A program made the translations under genes and the position numbers. From the NCBI GenBank assembly GCA_013400975.1, contig WBMZ01002655.1:1-64000 (forward strand): DNA of 64,000 nt. Reading direction: 5' to 3'. Source of the DNA: Atrichornis clamosus. Taxonomy: Eukaryota > Chordata > Aves > Passeriformes > Menuridae. The notes beneath the pieces were generated by a model that saw nothing but the letters and a program-made list of their open reading frames with translations, did not search any database and was not told where the DNA came from. Shown in pieces: positions 1 to 12,900 of this stretch. Positions within the stretch are counted from its first letter, which is position 1. Each line of letters begins with the position of its first letter.

Positions 1-400
1 CCGGCCCGCCGCGCCTCGGCGCCGCCGCCGGGAAAACTCACCGCCGCGCCGCGCATCCCGCCGCGGCTACAACTTTCCATCCCGGGCGGCAGCCGGCGGC
101 GGCAGCGAGCCCCTCCGCCGCTGGAAGTGGGCGGGGGAGGAAATACGAGGAGGAGGCGCGTCGTGCTCGCTGTGGCGCCCCTTTTTTGGCCCGGGACGCG
201 GGTTTTGCCGGTGGGGGCTGTGCCGCGGCGATTGGTTTCCTGCATCAGCTGTGGGGGTGTGTGCGTGTGTGCGCGCTCCGTGCGGGGTCACCCCGCCCGG
301 TCAAGGGCTGCCCCCCTTCTCCCCCCGCGGCGGGCAGGGGAGCGCCAGGCTGTCCTCCAGAAAGCGAGGGGGCCCGGGCCGGGCTTTTGGCGTTTCTTTT
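1..400 (-). promoter_or_regulatory. CpG island and promoter of a leftward gene
   Basis: This is the only CpG-dense, strongly GC-rich stretch in the window; CpG density falls sharply after about 400. On the minus strand the order is: a CCAAT box (seen on the plus strand as ATTGG at 231-235), GC-box/Sp1-type sites (cccgccc at 292-298; GGGCGGGG at 129-136), then the candidate first exon. No TATA box is evident, which fits the dispersed initiation typical of CpG-island promoters. Transcription probably starts somewhere between about 100 and 200, but the exact site cannot be read from sequence. Such islands are often bidirectional, so a plus-strand non-coding transcript into the window is possible but not shown. 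The assignment as a promoter is well supported by composition and motifs; the identity of the gene is unknown. Confidence 0.8.
42..80 (-). CDS. Candidate first coding exon (partial gene, unidentified)
   Basis: On the minus strand an ATG at 80-78 sits in good Kozak context, with G at -3 and G at +4. Thirteen codons follow (MESCSRGGMRGAA). The frame then meets a near-consensus splice donor, GCG|GTGAGT, with the intron GT at 41-40. The intron would therefore be phase 0, and the rest of the gene lies left of the window. A second in-frame ATG occurs at 56-54, so the real start could be there. The frame stays open upstream to at least 188, so the start is not fixed by an upstream stop. A 5'-untranslated exon with the same donor is the main alternative. 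I do not recognise the N-terminus. The donor and CpG-island setting are seen directly; the coding status is inference. Confidence 0.4.
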
Positions 401-3400
401 TTTTTTACCCTAACTCCCCGATAAAGCGGTGTTGGCAGCTTTTCATTGCCGCTCGGGCTTTCATCGGGTTTTGCGTTTGGAGCCAGCACCAATGTCTTTA
501 GTAAATAAACCCAATTAAATATTTCTTGCATCACCTCCCTGTTCTCCCTCCTCCCGTGCCTGTGCTCCCCTAGCAGCCTGTGTGCTAAGCTATAAGCACC
601 TTGGCCCTGCTACGTCCTTGCCTTTGAAGTTTAGTGTCCAGACCAGACCCTGCCTTGAGAGAACAGGACCACCATTTCCAGTTTTCAAGGTTTTTATACG
701 GCCTTCTTTCAACCCACATTTAATCATGTTGGTAAGACAGATGAGTATTTTCATTGCCCTTTCACAGGGGAGAAACTAAGGTAGGAAGACACAGAGTAAC
801 TCTCTGCGAAGCTGTGGACTGACACACCACTTCTGTCTGAGCTTTTGGCCACAGGCACTGTCTCTGGGCTATTTTTCCTCTGGAGTTTGTTTAAATTATA
901 CCTTGGGAACACTTATGGCTTACAATTGTGGCAGGTTCTCTGCTGTGGGTAACCTGTCTCCTGTCCTGCCCAGAGGCAACACAGGAGGCAAATCTAAGTG
1001 AAAGCCCTGGCTAGTCTACAACCTGGCTGTTAGGTCAAGAGATGGTATTCATTGCTGAATTGGAGATTCATGGAAAAATCAGACCCTCAAAGAGTATCTT
1101 CAGGAGAAATATATTTTACTACTCCACTTGGACAAGAAAATGATGATTCTTTATTGTTAAAGACTGTGCTTGTCTTCCCCCGTGTACTTCCCCCCTGTTC
1201 TTCCCTTGTCTGGCTTTTAGACTTGGGGCTCTGGCTCCCTAAAGAACAGTTGCAGTTAGTCTAAACACATCAGCATGAATACGCTCCTGCAGGTGCCATA
1301 AGCTTAAATTAGTGTACCAAGTCTGACCAGTCACAAATCCAAGACCAAGTGACCTCTGGAGCTAGGTTTGGACCTCTACTTGTTGTCCTTAGGTGTCCCT
1401 GAAAGTCTGTCCTGCTAGCCTCTCTGACACATAGCACCTGGCTCCTTCTTCTGCTACTCGTTGTTTGAAGGCTTCAGCTTGTGGTCACCAGAATCATCAG
1501 GGAGAAAGAATCAGATTCTGACCCCTCCTCACAAGATACCTTAGGAAAAAGGACCCATCACAGCTGCTGCTGGTGCATGAAACAAGCCTTCTCAAAGTCA
1601 ATTTGGGTCAGAGGACAAAACGCAGAACTGAAAGTCTGGCCTCTTTAGGTTATTTTCATGGCCATCTGGAAAGTCTTCCAAAGAAGCAGCTGTGAGCTGG
1701 GGACACCCCTCAGCCTGCTACGCTCAAGTGAGCAGAACTAAGGGCCAAAGAGCTGCCCTCAGCCCAGTTCATTGTCGTTCCAGCAGGCTGCCCCCTGGGC
1801 AGGTAAAAAATGCAGTCCCAAGGGCTTTGAAAAGGCAACATACCAGGCTGTTTATCCTGAGCAGACCACTTCATCTTTTTCTGTCTATTTTTCCATCAGT
1901 AAAAAGGAAGTTCATACCCACTCAGTAAAGTACTTTGGGAAAAGTACTGTGGATGACTGCTAGTAGGAGGCACATAGTAATCTTGTCAAGCCTGCAAATG
2001 AGGGAAATTCTTTAAAAGTTTTCAGCAAGATCTAAAATGCCACATCAATATGCGTATAGGAAAAAGAAAAGAAAAAAACCCCACCTTCATTGCAGAATTT
2101 AGATACTTTTAAAATTTCACCTAAAAAGAGCCCTACAGGATACAGATGCTTTTTCAGTGACTGTGTGCATATCTGAACCGGGAAGATTATTGGGGTTTTC
2201 TTCTTTCTAAAACTCTGCTGCATTTTCAGGAGGACACCTATTTTTAACATCCTCTAGTTTTACACTTGAAACCTTCTCGCTCAGAAACTGGTTTTCTGTA
2301 ATGGCTCACAGGTATTTTATGTATAAATATATACACATACACACATTAGGCTCTCAAGAAACCATGATACATTAGGTAGTTTTGAATAATTCATTGTTAA
2401 GCACCCCATGATAAATCTCTAGTTGAACAGTATGTGATTTTGCTAGAATTCTTGGGATAAATTGAATGTGAAGCACTGTGGTAAATTTAACTATGCTGAG
2501 CGTCAAATGTGAAAACTTTACATTGTACATTACATCCTGACATGCAACTGAGAATCATTATTATTAAGGCTTCGGGGAATTTTTGAGGGAACTTCTGAAG
2601 TTCTGAAAAGAAAAAGAACAAGACTGAGTGCTGTTCTCTATAGAAGTCGAGATTTTCTCAGAGAAGGGAAATTCCATAAGTAGTCTGTATTGAATTAACA
2701 TAAAGGTTTCACTAAAAGAACTGCTGTCTATTAGCTTGTGCTTAGAGGCTTCTCATTGAGCACTACTCAGATGAAATTCAGAGGATCTTGGCTTACCTGG
2801 TGTGAGCTGGTGCTCAGAGCATTTCCAGGGCTTGCCACTCCTGCAGTGGGGGTGGAGAGATAGGGCAGCAACCGCTGCTAGGAGGGGAAGTCATTTTCCC
2901 CTTTTTCTCTAGCAGTAGCTATCACCCCAGATATTCTCAACTCTCCCTTGTCAGCACGAGCCAGACGCTTTCCTGGAGGTAGGCAAAGGCAACAGCAGGG
3001 ATCTGGCCCTGATCCGCTCCCCACAGCCTGCAGCCCTGAGCAAGAAGGTATCCTTGCTTGGAACATTTTGCATGGGAATGTCCTACATCTCCACCCTTTC
3101 CAGGATGTCCTGAAGGTGGGTTGCTTTTACATTGTCCCAAAAGTTGGCTCCGTTCATTCTGATTTGGAGAAACTGGCATTAAATAATGCAAATTGTTGCA
3201 TTGAAGAATTTTAGCACAACCTTCCTTTTTAACTTATATGTATACATGCTGCACCTCTGCTTGGTGGTGCCTGGTATGAACTCCTGTGGTCAAGAAAAGG
3301 CACAAATCTGTCCAGCTTCAGGTTAATCAAGTGATATAGGGCACAATTCACTGACAGAGCTTTACCTTTTTTCCAGGTATTATTAACCAGACATTTCAAG

Positions 3401-6400
3401 GAACTTCACCATCATTGATACCGTATCTAGTTATTTACATCACGGTCATCTTAATGATACCAGAGCATCTCAGACAAGAATACCTGTGTTGAAGATGCTG
3501 TGCTAAAATCTCTTTTGGTGACTATTTGTCCTTCTCCTTCCTTGGAAGAGTCCCAACTGCTGGGCTGCTCCTCCGGGGTTAATCACAGGACAGCTCGTCC
3601 AGGCAGGGGAAGCAATCCTCACCCTACTTAAACCACCAGAGCCCAACACCAACCTTCTTTCCTCCCAGCACATGAGGCCTCATGTGTCTGGTCACAGGAC
3701 AGATATCAGACAAGAGAGCAGCCACAGAGCAAAGCAGCCAGAGAGAAGAATGCCTTCTAGCAGAGTCCCTGTGAGGTGTCCTTCGGTACTGCAAGCCCTG
3801 GTGAAATTATTGCTGTGCCCAACCTTGAGCAGCACCCTCCCTGCAGAAACACAAGGCCAAGAGACAGGGACTCACCCTCAGCACCTGGCAGGCAGGCCCT
3901 GCTCACCATCTGGCCTAACCTTCCATGATGGCACACCAAAGTCAAAGGAGAAAATACAAAAATAATTAAAATGAGACTGGTTAAACCACCATTCCCTTTT
4001 TATCCAAAAGGCAGCCCCAGTGGTGGGCATATAGTATGCCTCTGCTACTGCTGACCTGCACTTAGCAGGATAAGGAGCAGGCTGGGCAACCAACGTGCAA
4101 TGAATGCCTCGTACTCAGCACACCATACATCCAGCAGGGTTTTGTGGGATATGGCATTAAGCACTTCTGGGAGGCAGATAATTACCATAAAGAATGATGA
4201 GATTTGGGATGGAGGATTTGGGAAAAGGCAAAAGTTCATCTGCAGTGCATGGTGTGATACCATTTGGGTTATATTAAAGGGCTGAGCCAGCACAGACTCC
4301 CTTCCTCCTCCCAGAGGTGGAGCTCACCCAAGGCCCTGAGCAGAGTCTTGTGTCCAAACGTGAGGCAAGTTTGAGCTTGGGCCAGTGCTCTGAAGTTAGT
4401 GCAGCTGTACCTGTGATAAGCAAGTCCCAGAGCTTTTGACTTTCCACTGAAAATTACTTCTGTCTTTTCAGAAAGAACTGCTTCTCTGTAGGTCAGCAGG
4501 CTCTGTACTCTCACAGCCCTTTTACTCCTTTCCACCCAGGTATTTTTGCTTCTGAGTTAGAGAGATTTCTGAACTTTTTCATGAAGTTGCTCATATTTTC
4601 CACTGCATCTCCTCTTTATCTCACCCCACCAGCTCACTCTGATCTTTCTTTCTCAGTAGCTCTAGGTTCTGAAGTCTTCATTTAAATACAGTGTGGTTTG
4701 CCAGCATTTTTTGCTAAGCCTTTTATTTTATCAGTTAAAGAAACAGAAGACACATAAGGCACTTAACGTAAGTGCACCTTGCCAAGATGCCTTCAGTGGT
4801 ATGCTTTTTCTTTAGGTTTGACCGTAAACATTTTAACATGTCTGAATGATTAAAAAGCATTCCAACCCATGCTTTCTTCCACAAGTATTCTAGCCATTCA
4901 ATCTCTCTCTAGTGTTATATTTGCCAGAGACATGTATGGGAGAGGTCTTTTAAATATCACATTATGAGCACATTAAATTAGCTTAGCAGCTCAAAGGTTG
5001 CAGGATTAAAAGGAAGTAAGCAAAACATCGTTATTTTCTGTGGAAATGTTTTTCCTTGCCTCCTTCCCAGTACAGATATGAATAGAAGAAATCCACAAAG
5101 GGGAAATTTTATTGAAAATTCTCAAACAAGTTAAAATTTATTTGATTACTGGGATGTTTACTTTGTAGGCATAATGCAGATCATTAAGCACAGATCAACA
5201 ACAAAGCTTCAAGTTCCTTTAGCCTTATTCCTCTGACTGTGAAGTGGCATTCAAAGAGTATACAGAGTATTTGCAGTGGTGCATCACAAACCACACAGCT
5301 CACCTTTTGTAAGCTATGCTTTATCATTTAAAGGTGTTCAGACATCCTTAAATCCAAATGGCTACAACTGTAATTAAGCATATGGCTTTGCTTTGAATCA
5401 TTGTGGTGTCTTTCTGTTAGCAATCTATGTAATTTCCCTGCTTATGGCGTCTCCTGAAAAATCATGTTCCCTAGTTGTGGCCAGAGATTTTATAAATCTT
5501 TTTAATCTAAGGTTAACAAGGTCAGGCTCCAATGCTGAGAAGTGTAGAAAATTTTCAAAACACACTTTAGGTAACAAATGCAAGTTGAAAACACAGCCTT
5601 TGCAGTCTTGCAGCTGTCCCAAAATTTTGCAAGGCCAACACCGTAAAAGCCATGGATCTCATTTTCCAAAAATCCTATCACAGCAGTATGACTGCATGCT
5701 ATACCCATTTTCACACATCGATAAACAATTACCCATGTAGCATACAAGACATAGGAAAGCCAGGCAAAAGAGAACTACAGTGATACAAATAAGAAACATG
5801 GTTCAAGGCTGGAGAGAAATATTTTGGGTTTGGTTTTTCATGGATCAGCCTACAGCTTCTGCAACATCCAGCCCTGTTTCCCCCCTGGCTGAGCTGTTGC
5901 TCCAGTCTGGCTTAGCAGCCTCCACACAGACTTTTTCAGGTCCAGCTGCACTGCACCCCTTCCAGAAAATTGTGCCATGGCTTTGTCACATTCCAGTTGA
6001 AGTTCATTTTCATCAAAAAGGAATAAGACATTTCACAACTGGCTCTAACTTCTGTTTAAACACTTGAAAAGCAACATCAAAACATGTTCTAGGGTGCAGC
6101 AGCAGGTCTCAAAGCTGTTTGTCGGTTGGCTTAAGAAGTGGTACAACAGAAATAGCACACTATTTCCTTCAGAGGTGAATCATTCCCCAGCCCTCTCTTT
6201 ATAGCAAGTGTTAAGGCCTTTTTTAAGACACAAAAATATGATTTATATCTTATTTTGAACAAACTGTGGAACAGCCATTCTGATGAATTAAATGTGTGTA
6301 CATTTGTGGAAAGTAGAATCTGACACTGATGCCCAGTTAGCTTGCAGATAAGAATGGCAACAAAAGGAAAAGCAGAAGTTAAGACACTGGATCCTCCACT

Positions 6401-8850
6401 GGCTTAAATTGTCACAGTTCCTTCAAGATACTTAGATTTTATTATTGCCATAGGAATGCTACAGGAGGAGGAGCTGACCAGCCCATAAAATCCAAACAAT
6501 GGTCTGCACTTCTTAAAAATTCTGGTTTTGTTGCTACTTGACCAGAAGAAATCCAGCATGGAGGCCAGGCCAGCTGAGATAAAGAGAACCAGCCACAAGA
6601 GGCAGATGCTGGGCGCAGATAGGAGATGAGCTTGCAAAGAACAGCTCAGCTCCCCAAAGGCTTCAGGCACCGGAGTGCAGTGAGAGGGAACAGTACATAG
6701 CACATCTGTGAATCCCTCTATAGAGAGGTATTTCCTTTGTGGAGTAATTTTTCCTGTGCCTATCTTCAGGAAGGAATTTGTGTGTCTGTTAAGTCCCACT
6801 ACTGCACTCTCAGAAATGCAGAGCATGTGCTTCAGGGCTTCTTGTATCAAGTTTTACAGGCATCAATTGAGCACGTGAGTTACGCCCTCGGCTTAGTGGA
6901 ACCATGCATGCCTGGAGTCCCTGATGATCTTACTGTAGCTTCACAGTCAACTTCAAATGAAAGGAAAGCAAATGTTACTGAATCAAGAAAGTTCACAGAT
7001 AATTGAAACATAACTGAACCCCTCCCTCCCCCTCCATCTAAGGCTCCATTTGGGGTATCCGATCCTGTGAACAGCTTGCACAATGAAGACACCAGGGTCA
7101 ACAGGGCTAACAAACCACAGGTTGTGTGTTCTGTTGAATCAGAGGCATTGTTGACAAAAATTCAGAGCCAATTCTGCAATGCCCCACCATGCATGTTCTT
7201 ATCATCAAGACTGTGGTACCATTCTGGGATAATGTTTTAGAGAGATCTTTCTCTGGTAAAATATAACTGAGCATTACTTTTTGTTGTCCCTTAAACAGAA
7301 ATACACAAAGCTGTAAAAACACTTCTAATTATGTTTGAAAACCAATCACATTAAAACCAAAGCTGATGCCAAGAACATGTTATTCACACAAACCAAGAGA
7401 TGCAGAAACACTTCACTCCACTACTATGGCCTGTAGGATGAAGTAAGCAGGATAATTCAGTCTGGTTTACAGAGGCCAAATGCATAGCATCCACCCTAGT
7501 ATCTCCCCTTCTGGCCTCACTTTAAAAAAAAAAAAATCCTTTCCACTTACACATCCTTTTTAACTATTCCTTCATTCCCTACTCCTATTCCCAGGGCCTG
7601 TCTTCCTCTTGGGTGTTTTGTCTCTTTATCCACTTGTTCTCCACACTACTTCTCTCTCAACTTCAAAGCACCTTTTCCTTATCCAGGTTGCATGAGGAGA
7701 CACTGTGTTCCACCTTATTTTTCCCCAATCTGAATGTGCCTTGAGAAGCTACAGGTTATGAACAGAAGTTTCCTTCACTCATTTCTCTGTTATTCTCCCT
7801 CTGGGTTGACCTTTAGGTGGACACCTCTTAAGGAGCTCCCAGTGGGAACACAGAGAGGGCACGAAAGTGCAAATGGCTGCTCCTTGTTTTCGAATTTGGG
7901 ACCTGCTGCCCAGCTCTGTTGCTCTTGAGTCCAAAAACATTCCTTGATATTGTGGAGTTGGTTGGATGCAGTGACAAAAAGTGATGAAAAGCTGATTCTG
8001 GAAGCTTATTGCAGAAATAGCATCAACTGCAGAGTCCCAGTCCTCTTGACCTATAAAACACAGGTACATCAGTCTGACTGATAAGAAACAGCAAGTACAA
8101 CCTAAACACTGAGCTCTGGAAACACATCGCATTTCTTACCTAGACAAGCAAGGCTTTGCAGTGAAGTGCAACATTGAATAGAGGATTATCTATATTTGTG
8201 GGCAAAGTCCTCTATGCAAATCTGAAACACAGATCTTCACATCTGAAAATAAAAGCATTATCTAGATTTTCCCCCTGTGTTGGAGATAAATTAGCAATGC
8301 TGCCAGAGATTTCTATTTCGTATCTCTGCCTTCTGCTGCAACTTTCCTACTTCCAGGGGAAAAGTAGACGGTTAGCGACAGCTCCTTCTTCCTTAGGCAA
8401 AAAGGTGACTTAGTTACAGCACTTCTGTAGATTGGTTCTGTCATTTTGGTAGCACAGTACCTCACCTCTGTGCACTCACATACACACGTGAAAAAAGCAT
8501 CAGAGAGCAGCAAAAGCAGGATTTTTTTCTCCAAGGGAGAAAACACAAGGCAGGAACTGAGGTGACCCATAGCCTGCCCCCACAGCCTCAAGTGAGCCAA
8601 GCAGGATGGCCATAAGGCAAAAGCATGGTGACAGGGCAGGTCCAAGATCAAACCCAGAAGCCAGTTCATAGGTCAGGTCCAATGATGTCCAGGTATGGCC
8701 ATGTTGATAAGACAGTGCCCAGTTCAGGCTGGAAAACCAGTCCACTTATTGAGTTCCAGAGGAAAGGTCTTCATACCCAGCTCCACCCAGGCTGAGCTGG
8801 CGACCAAAATGCCTCCAAACAGCTCAGGTAGAGGCTGATACTCCCTAGGT
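401..8850. other. Unique non-coding sequence, no gene recognised
   Basis: About 8.4 kb of mixed, mostly AT-rich sequence with few CpGs. Open frames are short and overlap on both strands. The largest is a 148-codon minus-strand frame at 6404-6850, which has no recognisable domain. Small features are TA/CA-rich sequence at 2320-2346, a 15-bp perfect palindrome at 2589-2603 and an A-run near 7525. No CR1 copy was recognised here. The stretch reads as upstream intergenic flank of the leftward gene. Confidence 0.6.
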
Positions 8851-8853
8851 GAA

Positions 8854-8881
8854 CTTAAAAGGGTTTCTGGGCCCTTTTAAG
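8854..8881. repeat. Perfect 10-bp inverted repeat with 8-nt loop
   Basis: The left arm is cttaaaaggg at 8854-8863 and the right arm is cccttttaag at 8872-8881; they are exact reverse complements with the loop tttctggg between them. The stem is short and AT-rich at its base, so it may be chance. No run of T follows that would suggest a terminator, and no microRNA-like arm length is present. Confidence 0.5.
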
Positions 8882-8988
8882 GTGGTTGGGTGGAAGGCCC
8901 TGGTGGGCTGGCCAGGTTCATTAAAACTGTTACTGTTCTCAGGACCCTGAGGGAGAGAATGAGCAAAAGAAATAGCAAAGCATACTTG

Positions 8989-9002
8989 TATATATATATA
9001 TA
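8989..9002. repeat. (TA)n microsatellite
   Basis: Seven TA units in a row, flanked by unique sequence. Confidence 0.85.
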
Positions 9003-9069
9003 ACATATGTCACTTGTTAATTCTCTGTTTCTTAAGCTCCACTCTTCATTTTCAAACATCTGTCTTATG

Positions 9070-9260
9070 ATTTTAGATCCTCTAAGGCTTGGAATAAACC
9101 TTAACTATAAAAATGTATCTGATGTCACAGAGCAAGCAAAGGATTAAGAAGTTAAAGAAAGACACAGCTGCAATTAAGTGATTAAAAGTACTATTTAAAA
9201 AAGGGTTCAAGCTGCAAATAATATGGCCTGCATTCAAATTTACATCCAGACTACTTTAAA
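9070..9260. promoter_or_regulatory. Candidate conserved non-coding block
   Basis: An AT-rich, CpG-free block with a CAGCTG E-box followed by the homeodomain-type core caattaagtgattaaaa, and further TAAT/ATTA-like words. This texture is common in deeply conserved vertebrate enhancers, but texture alone is weak evidence. No function is claimed. Confidence 0.2.
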
Positions 9261-9589
9261 ATGTATTCAAGGACTTACTTTTTTTTTTCTTTTGCATTAC
9301 TCCTTTGTACTCCTATTACTACCTGTTGTGTTCACTTTTAGACTGTTTTCCCCAAACTGATTCTCCCTTTGATTTTCCATTCCACAAGGGTAACTTTCCC
9401 AAGCTGTTCTCTATCATTTATAGTCTTTAGTGGCACCTGTACTCCTTCCTAAGTTAAAAATCAACTGAAAAATTAGTGCTGTTTGCCTTCTCTCTGCTCT
9501 CTGATAGATACAAGTGAGTATGTGACACACTGGTCAGGTTATTCCAAGCACTGTGCAGACAGACTTGCATGCAAACACACACAGGTGCT

Positions 9590-9930
9590 AGATTTCCTGG
9601 AACAAGGTTTTATTCTAATTATCCTGCAGTAAGACATTTCAGGGCTGTTGAAAAAAAGTATGCAAAATATAAGACAATGATTCTTATTAATAATTTACTT
9701 TACCTCATGTCTCAGCTTAATTTGGTTTTCTCTGTATTCACAGCCTGATTTTATGTGATAATTATTCCTGGCCAAATAATCTGAAACAATTTTTAAAACA
9801 TTTAGTTTTGCAAATGTTCCTGTACAAATGCAAATCCTTTAATAGACTTCAGATATTATGTTTATCCTTCCCTCTTCATTGCAAATTTGTGTAATTAGTT
9901 TCTAATTTAGTTTATGTTGTAATCTTTTAA
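9590..9930. promoter_or_regulatory. Candidate enhancer-like block with POU octamer
   Basis: An AT-rich block with many homeodomain-type cores (taattatcc, ttaataatttac, gtaattag). It contains a perfect POU octamer ATGCAAAT at 9828-9835, preceded by a second caaatg word. Octamers bind POU-family factors in known enhancers, but a single match in AT-rich DNA is expected by chance fairly often. Whether the block is conserved cannot be judged here. Confidence 0.22.
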
Positions 9931-12900
9931 TATTTAAAATCCTGTCCATGTGCTGGCATTACCTCCAATGGACCAGGCTGAAGTCATATGGATTTCAAGG
10001 CTGTGGATAAATGTTTTCTACTAGTTTTACTTTTTCATCTGTGATTGCATGTGTTGGAGTCCCACCTGGAGTTCACAGCTCCTGCTTTGCCAGCAGAAGG
10101 GGTTGCATGGACACTCCCTGAGCTGCTCCACTGCACGTGGGCTAGTTCAGACTTCCTTTTTCAGTGGTTTGAGATAACTGAGTTCATTCTGTAAAGAAGC
10201 GAATGGTGTATGTAAACATATTTCCACCTGCTGGCAGATCGGTGGGAATGGAGACCTCTGGCACTTGGACAGTCACCAATACCTTGAGAAGTCATTTTCT
10301 TCAACCAGCAGAGGTAGTCTCACAGTAAACATGTGCTCGTGGCCTGGTTTAACTAAAACCTGGAAAGCAAGAATTCTGCAATACTGCATTACCTTTGAAA
10401 AGAGATGAGTGACCAAGAAGAATGGTGCATGGTACTGCATGTGAGCAGGCAGGACACCGTGAGCAACTGCACAGCACATTTCCCACTGGGTTGTTCTGGA
10501 AAATGCAGGTGCAGAGCCAGAGTAAAGCAAACCCTTCCAGATTGCACAGATGACTCAACAGAACTTCATCTCTACGGAAGAGTTATTCAAGGAAGATTCA
10601 TGGCCACCAGCAGGAGGGGATTATCCAGGGAGAGTACAAGCACAGTTTCAGCCTCTCAAATTGCTTCAGAGAATATTTATCTGATTCACACTAAACTGTG
10701 GCCACTGCGAGTACCCATCATGCTCTGATCTGTAGAGTCTGGTGGCTGCATAGCACGCCTTAATGGAGGAGGTCTGAAATAGTTTAGAAAATAGAGAGCA
10801 GCCCACAACTCTTACAACAACAACTTAACGTAGGGAAGATTTGGACAGGGACAGCAGCTACCTGCATCCAGGAGCACTCTCACATGCTGGAGAGGTGCAG
10901 TGAGTGCTCCTCTTCACACTTCATGAGCGTGGTCCTATCAGGAGAGAAGCCTCCCACCTGAGAAACCAAAGATCAGGATAGTGGAAAAACAAAACTAAAT
11001 TTGATGGAAAGAGCTCTGCACATGCATGTTTGTGTCCAGGCAGCTTCTTACACCCTTTTCCATCTCTGTAAGTATGGAGGGGCTGCCAGGATCCAGCCTT
11101 CAATAAAAGGCATCTGTTCCTGAAGTGAAAACCAGCACTTAGTTGCTAACAGCACACAGTACCTCTACAGATCAGTGCAGAGCAGGAAATTAAAAATGCC
11201 TTTTCCAACTATGTTATAATGGCAATTTTAGGTAGATGGAACATTAGCAATGGATGCCAAGCTGGAAGCTGGCCACACCATTGGCTTTTCAGCAGCAGCT
11301 TTGGTCTTTGGAAGCTTTTCACAGGCTGACAGTGCTTCAGAAGAGTCTACTTTTGTCTGGGATTACAAAAATCGATTGCACCACGTGTATATAGCATGAA
11401 TGGTTACCATGTGGACAACCCCTTCAACCAACTGGCATTTATTCCAGGTTATCACACCAAGTGTGCAGCACAAAGCTTTCTCCACCTTCATGGTGCAGTT
11501 TATCAGAAGACCATTTCCATTTTTAAACTCAGTTGTTCTCTTCCAAAGAAGAATAGATTATTTTTGTCCCAACAGGCAAAATTAGTTCCCTCAGGGAAGA
11601 TTTGCATGCTGATGAAGTGTCTTGTAAGCCATTTCAAGGCTTGTACACAACACTCATGTCACTGCAGTAGTGCACCTCTTGCTTACTTTTAAACTTCCAT
11701 AAAAAGGATCTTGAGCTGTAACAACCTTTCAATCCTTCTTTCAGTGCAGAAAGCTGTATCAGGTGGTGGGGATTATAGTTTTGCCAATGTCATACTTCCT
11801 TGTCATTGGTAAATCCTTCTCAATCAAAACAGATGCATTTTGTATGTGAACAGCACTCAAGGTGCCCACAGCAGAGGGGCAGGTTTCCCCAGCTCAGCCC
11901 ATGTATCTTCACTGGAGCCTTTTGGAGTAACAGAGACAAACCAAAATGTCCTGAAAGCCATCTGGCTTCACTCTGGGGGAGTTGTATATCTTGCTAATAT
12001 GAAGTTAGCAGAGCACCTTATACCTTTTCTAAGGTTGGCATAAGGATTAAGACTAGGACACCCTCATCACTAGTTGATGCTTGGTTGCTGCACTCAACTT
12101 ACTTGCTTCTCCTTGGGACCACCAGCAACTGGCACAAATTGAAGAAGCTTTCAGTCTCCACCTTCAGTTAGGAAACTTGTTTTGTCCCCTTCTTTGGCCT
12201 AAAATTCAGAATGTGGGCATGGTTTAAAAAACACATTTTCATTTTCCACTCCCTCCCCTTCCCCTGCCACTAGTTATGCCTTGTATCTGCTGCAGAGACT
12301 TGGGACACACTACTCAGCAACTCCATGGTGAACGAAACATGTTACACAATGATTTGATTAAAGGAATCATTCCTCTTCAACTGAGACACCGTCATGTCAT
12401 GGATCTGCACAAAATGCTTTCCACACTATCTTTCGTCCAGCAGCCAGGAGCAGCTTTAATATTTAAGGAGGACCAGAAGTTACTAAGTGTCTGTGAAATA
12501 CCGATGGGATTTAAATGTTCCCTGTGAGGTCCACTTGATATACTCATTGTAATTTTGGCTAGGCCATAGGATTGATTCATCTACCCCTTGAGTATTTCCT
12601 AGCACATGACAAAGAAAAGGTAGCAAAAATATGTTTACTGTGGAAAGTCATACATATGCATGACACACATATACCTTATGTAACAGGTATTGCCATGTGT
12701 ACTGACATATAAAAATGTGCTCAGAGTACACTTCACACTGTAAAGTTCACCACTTAGTAGCTGGGAAACACCACAAGAAATGTCACCTGTGCAGCACAGT
12801 TTAATCCTGTGCAGTGAGCACTGGAGCCAATGTCGTGTCATTCTCCTTTGCTCTGGGTGAAGGCCACCCATGCACCGCGTGCTGCTGAGGGCGGGACCCC

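Noticed and set aside
67..291. 74-codon minus-strand frame in the CpG island
   Set aside because: It is in a different frame from the well-placed ATG at 80 and ends before the splice donor; product is H/P/R-rich GC by-product.
127..501. 124-codon plus-strand frame in the CpG island
   Set aside because: GC-rich DNA has few stops; R/P/G-rich product without motifs, and promoter signals point to the minus strand.
6404..6850. 148-codon minus-strand open frame
   Set aside because: No recognisable family; overlapped by an unrelated plus-strand frame at 6737-7006; no promoter or splice signals.
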